The notes: a model not told the origin generated them from the sequence alone. A stretch of 64,000 nt of DNA from Pseudomarimonas sp964350895 (GCA_964350895.1 CAYGMG010000003.1:1-64000), one strand, 5' to 3'; positions 1 to 7,877 are shown, numbered from the stretch's first letter. A program made the numbers and translations.

Positions 1-51
1 AAGACCCTAAGGTCAAGTACGCCGCGTGATGGATAATTCCCGCCGGTTCAA

Positions 52-268
52 TAGTGGACTGTAACGGACAAATCGAAAGTAGCTCGCTCGGTCTGGCCGC
101 GCGGCACTTGCGCCTCATTCGGCCGCTTCGCGACCGGCGGCAAGACGCCTTCGCCTTCGCTCCGCTCGGTCAGCCCGTAGCTTCGGCTACGGGCCTCGCT
201 CCGGCACGGCGTCCCGCACGCCCATCCCGTCGCGATCCCTCTTCCGCTTCATCCGTTACAGTCCACTA
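52..268. mobile_element. MITE-like element with 17-bp perfect terminal inverted repeats
   Basis: The sequence TAGTGGACTGTAACGGA at 52-68 recurs as its exact reverse complement at 252-268, enclosing about 217 bp. Both ends carry an outermost TA, as expected if the element duplicated a TA target in the manner of IS630/Tc1-type transposition. Inside, 173-194 forms a 9-bp perfect stem closed by a TTCG tetraloop. No transposase or convincing coding frame is present, so it would be non-autonomous. The right end supplies the stop codon of the neighbouring - strand gene. Family assignment is inference. Confidence 0.65.
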
Positions 269-1084
269 GGAGGCCCGGGCTGCCAGGCGCCTTGCCATGC
301 GCGGACGTCGGCCGAGCGCTGCCTCGATCAGCGCCGCCAGCAGGGGCTGCAGGCGGGCAGCGAGTGCCGCATCGTAGGCGGTGCTGGACTCGTCCATGTA
401 GGTGCACTGCGCCAGTTCCAGCTGGACCGCATCAATGCCGCCTTCCGGATCGCCGTAGTGGCGCGTGATGTAGCCACCCTTGAAGCGGCCGTTGAGCACC
501 CAGGTATAGGCCCCTTGGCTCGCGCAAACCCCTTGCAGGCGCTGCTCGACCGCCGGCGCACAGCTGCGGCCGTCGGCGGTGCCGAGGTTGAGGTCGGGCA
601 GCCGGCCCTCGAACAGCCAAGGTAGCTCGGAGCGAATCGAATGCCCGTCCCAGAGCAGAACGTAGCCATGCAGGTCGCGCAGCCGATCCAGCTCTTCGCG
701 CAGGGCCTGATGGTATGGCCGCCAGTAGCGCTCGATCCGCTCCGAGGTCTCCTCGGCGCAGGGCTCCTCGCCCTCGAGGTACAACGGCTCGCCAGTGAAT
801 CGACTGGTCGGACACAGGCCGGTGGTCGCCTTGCCCGGATACAGGCTGGCGTCTTCCGGCGGACGATTGAGATCGATCAGGTAGCGCGACCAGCTGGGCC
901 GCAGCACCGAGGCGCCAAGCTGGCGGGCGAACGCGTAGAGCCGGCCGACATGCCAGTCGGTATCAGGCACGCAGCGTGCCCCGGGACGCAGTCGGCGCAG
1001 CACATCGCCGGGCAGCATCACCCCGTCATGGGGGAGGCTTAGCAGAAGCGGCAGGCGGCCGGCGTCTAGCTCGAAAGGGTGCAT
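266..1084 (-). CDS. N-formylglutamate amidohydrolase-like protein
   Basis: About 272 residues, resembling N-formylglutamate amidohydrolases, zinc-type hydrolases that release formate and glutamate in histidine degradation or remove formylated amino acids. Visible landmarks are LSLPHDG near the N terminus, a DLNRPP segment, LLWDGHSIRSELPWLF and a late ITRHYG segment, all typical of the family. An upstream in-frame start would run into the preceding gene, so the ATG ending at 1084 is preferred; this leaves 31 bp after the DadA-like gene and suggests co-transcription. The TAG stop lies inside the terminal repeat of the MITE-like element, so the original C terminus may have been altered. No other hut genes are in view, so the pathway role is inferred from family only. 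Confidence 0.8.
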   Translation of the reverse strand: MHPFELDAGRLPLLLSLPHDGVMLPGDVLRRLRPGARCVPDTDWHVGRLYAFARQLGASVLRPSWSRYLIDLNRPPEDASLYPGKATTGLCPTSRFTGEPLYLEGEEPCAEETSERIERYWRPYHQALREELDRLRDLHGYVLLWDGHSIRSELPWLFEGRLPDLNLGTADGRSCAPAVEQRLQGVCASQGAYTWVLNGRFKGGYITRHYGDPEGGIDAVQLELAQCTYMDESSTAYDAALAARLQPLLAALIEAALGRRPRMARRLAARAS

Positions 1085-1115
1085 GGCCGGAGTGTATCCG
1101 AGCGCGGCCCGCAGC

Positions 1116-2387
1116 TCAGCGTGGGGCCTGCGATGCGAGGAAGCGCTCGGGTCGATACGGATGCGGGTCGAGCGGCAGCTCATCGCCGCTGACCATCGCG
1201 CCGACCATCTGCGCGGTGGCGGTCGACATGCTCACCCCCATCATGCCGTGGCCGGTGGCGACGATCACCGAGTCATGGCCCGGGACCGGACCGATCATCG
1301 GCAGGTCGTCCAGACTCATCGGCCGCCAGCCGCACCACTCCTCGACCCGCGCCGGCCCCGGCGCCTCGCGGAGATACTCCTCAGCGCCGCGCTCCAGCGC
1401 CCCCAGCCGGCGGGGATCGAGCCGATCGTCGTAGCCGGCGAATTCCATCGTGCTGCCCAGGCGAAAGCCATCGCCCCAGGCGGTGACGCAAACCGAGCGC
1501 TCCTTGAGCACCAGCGGCCGCTGGGGAACCAGGGTCGGCGGCGCATAGGTGATCGAATAGCCCTTGCCAGGCTGGATCGGAATGTCCAGATCCAGCTGCT
1601 TGGACCAGCGCGGTGACCAGGCACCGGTCGCCAGCACCAGTCGCGCTGCCATGAGGCTCTGTCCGTCGGCCAGCTGAACACGGACCCGCAGCGGATCGGC
1701 GTCGAGCGCGTCCACGGCGCTGTTCTCGCGTATCTCCCCGCCCCGCTCACGCACCCGCTCGGCGAGCGAGCGGATCAGCCGATCCGGCCGCAGGCAGGCG
1801 TCACCGGGAAAGTGGATCCCCCCCGCCAGGCTGCTGCGCAGGGCAGGCTCCTCACGCTGCAGCCGGGCGCCGCTCCAGACCTCGGCGGCGATGCCCAGCT
1901 CCTCCAGCAAGCTGTTGTAGCGAACCACCCGCTCGAGCATCTCGTCGCTGCGGAAGGCGTAGACCAGCCCGCTGGGTCGGAACTCGCAGTTAAGGGAATA
2001 GCGATGCACCCAATCCTCGAGCGCCAGACGCGAGACCCGCAGCAAGGCGCCCTTGGCCTTGGCGCTGCTGCGCCAGTCGCGCTCATTGCAGCGCTTCGCG
2101 AAGCCACCAAGCCAGCGCCACAGGGTTGGATCCCAGCGCGGCCGGATGTACAGCGGAGAGTCGGCCTTGAGCAGGGAGCGCAAGGCCTCGGCCACTACGC
2201 CCGGCGCCGCCAGCGGGGGCGCGTGGCTGGGCGTGATGGTGCCGCAGTTGCCGTGCGAACTTCCGCCACCGACCCGGCCGCTGTCGAGCACGGTGACCTC
2301 GCGGCCGCGCTCGAGCAGTTCGAGCGCGCAGCTCAGCCCGATGACGCCGCCGCCGACGACGACAATATCCTGAACGACAGGTTCCAT
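1116..2387 (-). CDS. FAD-dependent D-amino acid dehydrogenase-like oxidoreductase (DadA family)
   Basis: About 423 residues. The N terminus has the dinucleotide-binding glycine motif GGGVIGLSCALEL followed by an acidic strand end (VLDSG) and the SSHGNCG segment typical of DadA/glycine oxidase-type flavoenzymes. The C-terminal GWRPMSLDDLPMIGP and ATGHGMMGVSMS segments fit the FAD cap region. Family members oxidise D-amino acids or related amines to 2-oxo acids and pass electrons to the respiratory chain. The start is ambiguous between ATG ending at 2387 and GTG ending at 2393, and neither has a strong ribosome site. It sits 54-60 bp downstream of flgN and upstream of the amidohydrolase gene, so it may be read from the flgM promoter or from an unseen one. 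The exact substrate cannot be told. Confidence 0.8.
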   Translation of the reverse strand: MEPVVQDIVVVGGGVIGLSCALELLERGREVTVLDSGRVGGGSSHGNCGTITPSHAPPLAAPGVVAEALRSLLKADSPLYIRPRWDPTLWRWLGGFAKRCNERDWRSSAKAKGALLRVSRLALEDWVHRYSLNCEFRPSGLVYAFRSDEMLERVVRYNSLLEELGIAAEVWSGARLQREEPALRSSLAGGIHFPGDACLRPDRLIRSLAERVRERGGEIRENSAVDALDADPLRVRVQLADGQSLMAARLVLATGAWSPRWSKQLDLDIPIQPGKGYSITYAPPTLVPQRPLVLKERSVCVTAWGDGFRLGSTMEFAGYDDRLDPRRLGALERGAEEYLREAPGPARVEEWCGWRPMSLDDLPMIGPVPGHDSVIVATGHGMMGVSMSTATAQMVGAMVSGDELPLDPHPYRPERFLASQAPR

Positions 2388-2447
2388 GCGCACAGTGTAC
2401 GCAAGCCGACGAGGAAACGAATTGAGGGGGCGGATCGGCCCCGGGGC

Positions 2448-2780
2448 TCAACCGGTTCCGAGCGCGCGACCGCTGGAAGCCGACGACAGGCGACCATCGC
2501 GGGCGTAGCTGCCGGAGACCTCGGTGCGGCCGAGATGGCGCAGCGCCCAGCGCACCTCGCGCTGGCGACGCGCCAGCAACAGGCCGTTGGCGCGGTTGCG
2601 TTCCATCAGTTCACGCAGGCGCTCATGGCTGTCCGGCGGGGGTGGGCTGGCTTCCAGCACGGTCAGCGCCGAAATCTTGGCCTGATTGGCTTCAAGCAGA
2701 CGCTCGGCGTCGTTGCGGCCCAGTGCCTCCTGCTCGGCGTCGAGCGCATTGGCGAGGGCTTCCATGGCGTTGGCGACCAT
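2448..2780 (-). CDS. flgN: FlgN, export chaperone for hook-junction proteins
   Basis: A small helical protein of about 110 residues directly after flgM, the usual place of FlgN, the cytoplasmic chaperone that holds FlgK and FlgL for export. The sequence is a predicted antiparallel helical bundle with a heptad-like LANALDAEQEALGRND segment and an RANGLLLARRQREVRWAL segment, as in FlgN proteins. A GTG ending at 2789 opens the same frame but abuts the ribosome site AAGGAGGA with no spacer; the ATG ending at 2780 sits about ten bases from it and is preferred. The C terminus is rich in Ser and Gly. It is likely co-transcribed with flgM from the sigma-28 promoter. Confidence 0.85.
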   Translation of the reverse strand: MVANAMEALANALDAEQEALGRNDAERLLEANQAKISALTVLEASPPPPDSHERLRELMERNRANGLLLARRQREVRWALRHLGRTEVSGSYARDGRLSSASSGRALGTG

Positions 2781-2795
2781 CGGCGACACTCCTCC

Positions 2796-3098
2796 TTAGC
2801 CCTGCAGCTGGCGTTCCAGCTGCAACAGTCGGCGCGATATCTCCTGCGCGTCGATCCGGTAACCGCCGCTTTCCAGCGCGGTCCGCACTGCCTGCACCTT
2901 GGCCTGATCGATGGTTGGCGCCGCGGCAAGCGTCTTCGCCAGCGAGACTATGTCCACGGCTTCCTCGCTCAGTTGCACGCGGTCCGCTGCGCTCGCGGGC
3001 GACGAACCCTTGGCGCCACCGGCGCTTGCCGGGGCCGGCGCGTTGCCCCCGGAGGGGCGAGCGAACGGCGTTTGCAGACCGTCGATTTTGGTGTTCAT
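2796..3098 (-). CDS. flgM: FlgM, anti-sigma-28 factor
   Basis: 100 residues, the family's usual size. The N-terminal half is Pro/Ala/Gly/Ser-rich and looks disordered. The C-terminal half has the FlgM signature: DRVQLSEEAVDIVSLAKTLAAAP, broken here as DRVQLSEEA and IVSLAKTL, followed by IDQAKVQAVRTALESGGYRI and a final helix ISRRLLQLERQL that binds FliA. FlgM holds FliA inactive until the hook is finished and FlgM is exported, releasing filament genes. A near-perfect sigma-28 promoter lies 30 bp upstream of the start, giving the classic autoregulatory loop. flgN follows closely. Confidence 0.95.
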   Translation of the reverse strand: MNTKIDGLQTPFARPSGGNAPAPASAGGAKGSSPASAADRVQLSEEAVDIVSLAKTLAAAPTIDQAKVQAVRTALESGGYRIDAQEISRRLLQLERQLQG

Positions 3099-3127
3099 GC
3101 TCGGCTACTCCACTGCTTACGTCGTCG

Positions 3128-3154
3128 TTATCGGCCGTCGCCTGCAGAACTTTA
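3128..3154 (-). promoter_or_regulatory. Sigma-28 (FliA) promoter of flgM-flgN
   Basis: Read on the - strand: TAAAGTTC, an 11-base spacer, then GCCGATAA, matching the FliA consensus TAAAGTTT-N11-GCCGATAA at 15 of 16 positions. It ends 30 bp before the flgM start codon. The spacing and match make this one of the clearest promoters in the window. Confidence 0.92.
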
Positions 3155-3184
3155 GTCGACCCGGTCACATTTGCCCATTGCGGG

Positions 3185-3832
3185 CTACTGGACCAGGACT
3201 TCCCCGCTGGGCAGGACCTGGCCGCTGACCACCCGTCTTGAACTGCTGTTCTCGACGCTGAGCCGCTCGTCGACGCCGGCCGCGGCCAGTGCCTTGCCGC
3301 TGGCGCGGACCTCGATGCCGCCGCTGCGCGAGATCAGCACGACCGGATCGCCGCGCTGGATGACCCGCGGCGACTGCGCATCGCGACCAAGCAGGACGCT
3401 GCCTGCGGCCAGCGCCCGGCGCGCGGTCAAACCATCCAGCGGCCGGTTCGCCGGCAGCGCGCCGCCCGGCAGTCTTGAGACTTCCCGACGCTCGACCACG
3501 ACCATGTCCTCATTGATGCGCTCACCCGCCGATACCGGCCGGCGCAGCACGTAGACCGCCTCGATGCGCTGGATCCGCAGCGGCACGTAGAGCCGCCACC
3601 CGGCGTCAGGGCAAGCCACCTCGGCGGTGCCCGCGTTCTGCATCACCGCCTGCAAGGGCGCCGAGCAGCGCGGCAGGCGCAGCCCCGGATCCACCGCCGC
3701 CTCGACCTGGGTATCCGGCGCGGCGCCCAGCGCCGACTCGGCCGCAGCCGCGATCTCTTCGACCGGATGGAAGGCGTTCGCCCCCCAGACGAAAAAGGGT
3801 ACTAGTATGAGCAAGGCCGGCCAGCGGACCAT
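3185..3832 (-). CDS. flgA: FlgA, periplasmic P-ring assembly chaperone
   Basis: 215 residues with an N-terminal hydrophobic signal peptide (about residues 1-20, ending FVWGANA). The C-terminal SAF/ChapFlgA region is visible: YVLRRPVSAGERINEDMV, the GALPANRPLDGLTARRALAAG stretch, a VIQRGDPVVLISRSGGIEV strand pair and a final SGQVLPSGEVLV. FlgA acts in the periplasm, helping FlgI subunits assemble into the P-ring around the rod. It is divergent from cheV and has its own sigma-54 promoter 34 bp upstream. A gap of about 86 bp holding the flgM promoter separates it from flgM. Confidence 0.93.
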   Translation of the reverse strand: MVRWPALLILVPFFVWGANAFHPVEEIAAAAESALGAAPDTQVEAAVDPGLRLPRCSAPLQAVMQNAGTAEVACPDAGWRLYVPLRIQRIEAVYVLRRPVSAGERINEDMVVVERREVSRLPGGALPANRPLDGLTARRALAAGSVLLGRDAQSPRVIQRGDPVVLISRSGGIEVRASGKALAAAGVDERLSVENSSSRRVVSGQVLPSGEVLVQ

Positions 3833-3865
3833 GGCAGTTCCGGATTCCTGATGTCAGCCGGGCAA

Positions 3866-3881
3866 TGCAAGGGCCGTGCCG
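3866..3881 (-). promoter_or_regulatory. Sigma-54 promoter of flgA
   Basis: Read on the - strand the site is CGGCACGGCCCTTGCA, matching the -24/-12 consensus TGGCACG-N4-TTGCA with one mismatch in the first base. The predicted start is near 3855, giving a leader of about 22 bases. It lies back to back with the + strand sigma-28 promoter of cheV, only 8 bp away. Confidence 0.75.
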
Positions 3882-3888
3882 GCCACCC

Positions 3889-3915
3889 TCAAGTTTTCCG
3901 ACATGCCGCCGATGG
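3889..3915 (+). promoter_or_regulatory. Sigma-28 promoter of cheV, almost touching the start codon
   Basis: TCAAGTTT, an 11-base spacer and GCCGATGG match the FliA consensus well in both boxes. The -10 box ends at 3915 and the preferred cheV ATG is at 3923, so the transcript would begin at or within a base or two of the start codon. Confidence 0.75.
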
Positions 3916-3922
3916 AGCCGCC

Positions 3923-4870
3923 ATGCCGCGCGACCTGCTAAACCGGATCGACCAGCGTACCCGCCTTGCCGGCCACAACCGCCTGGCCCTGCTGCTGTTC
4001 CGCCTGGGCGGAGAGCAGATGTTCGGGGTCAACGTGTTCAAGGTGCAGGAGGTGCTGCGTCGGCCGCAGCTGTTCGCCCTGCCCCACGCGCCGCCCCAGG
4101 TGCTGGGCAGTGCGGACATCCGTGGGCGTACCGTACCGGTGATCGACCTGGGCCGGGCGATCCAGCATCCAGAGGCCAACGAGGCGGACTCCCAGTACCT
4201 GGTGGTGACCGAGTTCAACCGCTCGATCCAGGGCTTCCTGGTCAGCTCGGTCGAGCGCATCGTCAATATTGCCGTCGAAGAAGTGCATCCGCCGCCCGAA
4301 CATGGCCAGGGCACAACCCATCTCACCGCGGTGACCCGCTACCAGGGCGAGCTGATCCAGATCCTCGATGTCGAGCGGATCCTCGCCGAGGCGCGAGAGA
4401 TCCGTCCCCTGGAGGTCAATTCCGGACTGCCTGGATCCGGCGAGTTCATCGGCACCGGACTGCGCGTGCTGGTGGTCGATGACTCAAGGGTCGCCCGCAA
4501 CCAGATCCAGCGCGTGCTGGAGGAACTGGGTGTGGAAGCCGTCCTGCTGCCCGACGGCAGGCAGGCACTCGATCACCTGAAATCGGTCGCCACCCAGGGC
4601 GAGGCGGTCACCGAGCGCTATGCGATGGTGATCTCGGATATCGAGATGCCCTCGATGGACGGCTACACCCTGACGACGGAAATCCGTCGCGACGCGCGAC
4701 TGGCCGATCTGTACGTGCTGTTGCACACATCACTCTCGGGCATCTTCAACAACGCCATGGTCGAACGCGTGGGCGCCGACGCCTTCGTCGCCAAGTTCAG
4801 CCCCGCGGACCTTGCCCAGTACGTGCGGGTAAGGCTGGCGCAGGCGGTCGAGGAAATGCACGCCGCATAA
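3923..4870 (+). CDS. cheV: CheV, CheW-receiver fusion coupling protein
   Basis: 315 residues in two domains. Residues about 15-165 are a CheW-like coupling domain (RLALLLFRLGGEQMFGVNVFK, here split as LALLLFRLGG and FGVNVFKVQEVL, then VLGSADIRGRTVPVIDL). Residues about 185-315 are a response-regulator receiver with the acidic pair in VLVVDDSRVARNQ, the phospho-acceptor Asp in ISDIEMPSMDG and the late Lys in FVAKFSP. CheV couples receptors to CheA and is phosphorylated by it. A longer frame opens at 3851 but lacks a ribosome site; ATG 3923 has GGAG just upstream. The start implies a near-leaderless mRNA from the sigma-28 promoter. Confidence 0.93.
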   Translation: MPRDLLNRIDQRTRLAGHNRLALLLFRLGGEQMFGVNVFKVQEVLRRPQLFALPHAPPQVLGSADIRGRTVPVIDLGRAIQHPEANEADSQYLVVTEFNRSIQGFLVSSVERIVNIAVEEVHPPPEHGQGTTHLTAVTRYQGELIQILDVERILAEAREIRPLEVNSGLPGSGEFIGTGLRVLVVDDSRVARNQIQRVLEELGVEAVLLPDGRQALDHLKSVATQGEAVTERYAMVISDIEMPSMDGYTLTTEIRRDARLADLYVLLHTSLSGIFNNAMVERVGADAFVAKFSPADLAQYVRVRLAQAVEEMHAA

Positions 4871-5053
4871 GCCGGAACGCGCGCTGCGCCGCCCGCTGGC
4901 CAGTGCCGCCGACGGCTCGAAACCGCGCCGGCCGCCGGCAAGCGGCGCGGCCCGCGTGGCCGAGATCGGTTGGCCTGCCGCGCCACTCAGGTCGCTGCGT
5001 GGCCAGTCTCTACGCGCCTCATCCGATAAGTGCCGGACCGGCCTGACCGCGAA

Positions 5054-5069
5054 TGGCACGGCTCTTGCT
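5054..5069 (+). promoter_or_regulatory. Sigma-54 promoter of the flgBCDE operon
   Basis: TGGCACGGCTCTTGCT is a full match to the -24/-12 consensus TGGCACG-N4-TTGCT. The predicted start is near 5081, 23 bases before flgB. A small hairpin GCGG-AAAA-CCGC at 5079-5090 lies right at the predicted 5' end. Apart from this promoter, the 233-base interval 4871-5103 shows only GC-rich non-coding DNA. Confidence 0.92.
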
Positions 5070-5103
5070 GTCTCCCCGGCGGAAAACCGCTCAGGAGGCC
5101 GCC

Positions 5104-5529
5104 ATGGCCGACATCACATCGACGATCTTCGGCATCCACGCCAGCTCGCTGAGCCTGCGCCAGCAGCGCCTCGACCTGATCGCCAGCAACATCGCCAACG
5201 CCGACACGCCGGGCTACAAGGCCCAGGACCTGGATTTTGCGACCGCCCTGCGCAAGGCCGCGAGCCTTCCCGGCGCCGCGCCGTTGCCTGGCCAGCTTGG
5301 CCTTGCATCGGCCGAGGAGCGCAGCGGCATGGCCGCGCCCGACGTCAACGAGATCGGCCGTCTGGCGCGCTTTGCCCGCGACGAAATGCAGCCGGCGCTT
5401 GACGGCAACACGGTCGACAGCCAGCTCGAGCATGCCGCTTTTGCCAAGGCTGCGCTTGAGTACCGGGTCACCTTGAACATGTTCGAGGGTCGCGCCCGCT
5501 CGCTGATGCTCGCCATCACCGGCCAGTAG
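5104..5529 (+). CDS. flgB: FlgB, proximal rod protein
   Basis: 141 residues. The N terminus carries the rod/hook family motif LIASNIANADTPGYKAQDLDF (split: LIASNIANADTPGY, KAQDLDF), typical of FlgB/FlgC/FlgG. The C-terminal helix YRVTLNMFEGRARSLMLAITG pairs with it in the rod. FlgB forms the cell-proximal rod with FlgC, FlgF and FliE. An in-frame ATG at 5053 overlaps the sigma-54 promoter, so the real start is ATG 5104, preceded by AGGAGG. First gene of a sigma-54 operon. Confidence 0.96.
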   Translation: MADITSTIFGIHASSLSLRQQRLDLIASNIANADTPGYKAQDLDFATALRKAASLPGAAPLPGQLGLASAEERSGMAAPDVNEIGRLARFARDEMQPALDGNTVDSQLEHAAFAKAALEYRVTLNMFEGRARSLMLAITGQ

Positions 5530-5539
5530 GGAGCACGCC

Positions 5540-5944
5540 ATGTCACTCACCATCTTCCAGATCGCCGGCAGCGCCATGCATGCGCAATCGACACGACTGA
5601 ATACCGTCGCCAGCAACCTGGCCAATGCCGAGTCGGTGGCAGGCAGCCCGGAGGCGGTCTATCGACAGCGCGACCCGGTGTTCCAGTCGGCACCGGTCGG
5701 CAACGACCCGGCCATCCAAGGTGTGCGCGTCACCGGCGTGGCCGAATCCAGCGCCGAGCCGATCAAGCGCTACGAGCCCGGACACCCACTGGCCGATCCC
5801 GAAGGCTATGTCTACGCGCCGAACATGGATGCCGTCGCGCAGATGGTCAACATGATTTCAGCGGCGCGCAGCTACCAGGCCAATGTCGAGATGCTCAACA
5901 CCGCCAAGGAATTGGCCATCGCCACCATCAACATCGGCCGCTGA
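5540..5944 (+). CDS. flgC: FlgC, proximal rod protein
   Basis: 134 residues, the normal FlgC length. The N-terminal motif LNTVASNLANAESV and the C-terminal EMLNTAKELAIATINIGR-type coiled-coil end (VEMLNTAKELAI) are diagnostic. MVNMISAARSYQANV is the conserved penultimate segment shared by rod, hook and hook-junction proteins. It is exported through the flagellar type III apparatus without a cleaved signal. Ten bases separate it from flgB. Confidence 0.96.
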   Translation: MSLTIFQIAGSAMHAQSTRLNTVASNLANAESVAGSPEAVYRQRDPVFQSAPVGNDPAIQGVRVTGVAESSAEPIKRYEPGHPLADPEGYVYAPNMDAVAQMVNMISAARSYQANVEMLNTAKELAIATINIGR

Positions 5945-5955
5945 GGAGTGCCCTG

Positions 5956-6609
5956 ATGCAGATTGTCCCCACCGCCGTCGACTTCCTTGGCCAGGCAAAG
6001 AGCGCCAAAAGCGATCAGCGTGATCTCGGCCAGGCCGATTTCCTGCGCCTGATGACCGAGCAGCTGCGCAACCAGGACCCGCTCAAGCCGCTGGACAGCA
6101 ACCAGTTCCTTGGTCAGCTCGCGCAGTTCTCCACCGTCCAGGGCATCCAGGGTCTGCAGAGCAGCTTCAACGCCTTTGCCGGCGCCCAGCTCGATGATCA
6201 GGCGCTGCAGGCGGCCAGTCTGATCGGCCGCAATGCCCTGGTCAGCAGCGGCAGCTTCCAGCTCAACGAGGAAGGCGGGCTGCGCGGCTTGACCACCGCG
6301 CCTTTCGCCGGCCGGATCGAGGTCGAGATCAGCAACGCCAGCGGCGAAGTGGTTCGCCGGATGAGCATCGATGCCCCCCGGGCCGGCAACGTGCCGCTCG
6401 AGTGGGACGGCGTCACCGACACCGGCGAAGCGGCCCAGCCGGGCGTCTATCGGGTTTCCGCACGGATGAACGAAGGCGGCGCCTCCTATGGGCTTGAAAC
6501 CCAGGTTGAGGCGCGCATCGACAGCGTCTCCTTCAGCTCCGCGGGCCTGATCCTGAACCTGGCCGGTGGCGGCTCCATCCCCTTCTCTGCCGTCCGCCGG
6601 ATCGGCTGA
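5956..6609 (+). CDS. flgD: FlgD, hook-cap (hook assembly scaffold) protein
   Basis: 217 residues. The N-terminal region DFLRLMTEQLRNQDPLKPLD and LAQFSTVQGIQGLQ is the FlgD signature for export and cap assembly. The C-terminal half has the FlgD Ig-like/tudor-like strands (GEVVRRMSIDAPRAGNVPLEWDG, split as GEVVRRMSID and VPLEWDGVTDTGE). FlgD sits at the growing hook tip and is displaced by FlgK. It lies 11 bp after flgC. Confidence 0.95.
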   Translation: MQIVPTAVDFLGQAKSAKSDQRDLGQADFLRLMTEQLRNQDPLKPLDSNQFLGQLAQFSTVQGIQGLQSSFNAFAGAQLDDQALQAASLIGRNALVSSGSFQLNEEGGLRGLTTAPFAGRIEVEISNASGEVVRRMSIDAPRAGNVPLEWDGVTDTGEAAQPGVYRVSARMNEGGASYGLETQVEARIDSVSFSSAGLILNLAGGGSIPFSAVRRIG

Positions 6610-6631
6610 CTCCCCCACTGAGGATCGCATC

Positions 6632-7852
6632 ATGACCTTTCGTACTGCACTGTCCGGCCTGAACGCAGCGGCCGCCGACCTCAACGTCACCTCACACAAC
6701 ATCGCCAACGTCGCCACGGTCGGCTTCAAGGGCTCGCGCGCCGAATTCGCCGAAGTGTTCGCGAACTCGCCGTTCGGACTGTCCCGCACGGCGATCGGCT
6801 CGGGCGCACGCACCGCCGCTGTCGCCCAGCAGTTCGGCCAGGGAAACATCGAGTTCACCGACAACAGCCTGGATGTCGCCATCTCCGGCGGCGGCTTCTT
6901 CCGCCTTTCCGACAACGGCACCGCGGTCTACTCGCGCGCCGGCAACTTCAGCGCCGACCGCAGCGGCTTCGTGGTCAATCCCGCCGGACACCGGGTGCAG
7001 GTCTATCCGCCGATCAGCGGCAGCGACCAGTTCGATACCGGCCGCCTGGTGGATCTGCAGATCGCCGTGGGCGATGCCGCGCCGCAGGCGACCAGCCAGA
7101 TCGACACCGGACTGAACCTGCCGGCCAATGCCGTGGTGCCGGCCAATTCACCGTTCGATCCCGCCGATCCGCTCAGCTACAACCACACCACGTCGTTGAC
7201 CATCTTCGACTCGCTGGGCGCCTCGCATATCGCCACGCTGTACTTCGTCAAGACCGCCACCGAGAACGAATGGGAGGCCCATGCCTACGTCGACGGCAAC
7301 GCGGTAGGCGGCGCAAACACCATCGTCTACAGCGAGACCGGCGCGCTGACCACGCCTGCCGGCGGCCAGCTGACCCTGCCGACCTACGATCCGGCCAACG
7401 GTGCCGCCGACCTCGACATCATTCTCGACCTGCAGTCCTCGACCCAGTATGGCGAGGCGTTCTCGGTCAGCGAGCTGGTGCAGAACGGATTCACCACAGG
7501 CCGTTTGACCGGCATCGAGACCTCGCCGACCGGCGTGGTCTTCGCCCGCTTCACCAACGGCCAGTCGCAGCCCCTGGGTCAGCTCTCGCTGGCCACCTTC
7601 CCCAACGTCCAGGGCCTGCAGGAACTGGGCGACAACGTGTGGGGCGAGACCTTCGAGTCCGGACAGCCGGTGCTCGGCACGGCGGGCAGCGGCACCTTCG
7701 GCCTGACTCAGAGCGGCGCGCTGGAAGCCTCCAACGTCGACCTGACCGAACAGCTGGTCAACATGATCACCGCGCAGCGCAACTTCCAGGCCAACGCGCA
7801 GATGATCTCGACCCAGGACCAGGTCACCCAGACGGTGATCAATATCCGCTGA
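6632..7852 (+). CDS. flgE: FlgE, flagellar hook protein
   Basis: 406 residues. The start at ATG 6632 gives the canonical MTFRTALSGLNAAAADLNV N terminus with SHNIANVATVGFKGSRAEF (split SHNIANVATVGFKGS). The centre contains the hook outer-domain region (YNHTTSLTIFDSLGASH, a FlgE D2 motif). The C terminus is EQLVNMITAQRNFQANAQMI. An earlier in-frame ATG at 6566 lies within flgD and is rejected. The gene ends 10 bp before the next sigma-54 promoter, so flgBCDE form one unit, with flgF onward separately driven. Confidence 0.96.
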   Translation: MTFRTALSGLNAAAADLNVTSHNIANVATVGFKGSRAEFAEVFANSPFGLSRTAIGSGARTAAVAQQFGQGNIEFTDNSLDVAISGGGFFRLSDNGTAVYSRAGNFSADRSGFVVNPAGHRVQVYPPISGSDQFDTGRLVDLQIAVGDAAPQATSQIDTGLNLPANAVVPANSPFDPADPLSYNHTTSLTIFDSLGASHIATLYFVKTATENEWEAHAYVDGNAVGGANTIVYSETGALTTPAGGQLTLPTYDPANGAADLDIILDLQSSTQYGEAFSVSELVQNGFTTGRLTGIETSPTGVVFARFTNGQSQPLGQLSLATFPNVQGLQELGDNVWGETFESGQPVLGTAGSGTFGLTQSGALEASNVDLTEQLVNMITAQRNFQANAQMISTQDQVTQTVINIR

Positions 7853-7861
7853 TGCCAGGTT

Positions 7862-7877
7862 TGGCACGACGGTTGCT
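7862..7877 (+). promoter_or_regulatory. Sigma-54 promoter of the flgFGHIJKL operon
   Basis: TGGCACGACGGTTGCT is a full match to TGGCACG-N4-TTGCT. The predicted start is near 7889, 43 bases before flgF. It lies just after the flgE stop codon. Confidence 0.92.

Noticed and set aside
54..269. 71-codon open frame on the + strand at the left end
   Set aside because: It lies wholly inside the MITE-like repeat, has no ribosome site or domain, and follows the element's structure.
5022..5029. TCCGATAA resembling a sigma-28 -10 box before flgB
   Set aside because: No TAAAG or TCAAG box lies 19 bases upstream, and a full sigma-54 promoter is present nearer to flgB.
5041..5106. Start codon at 5053 for flgB
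   Set aside because: It overlaps the sigma-54 promoter and would lie upstream of the predicted transcript start.
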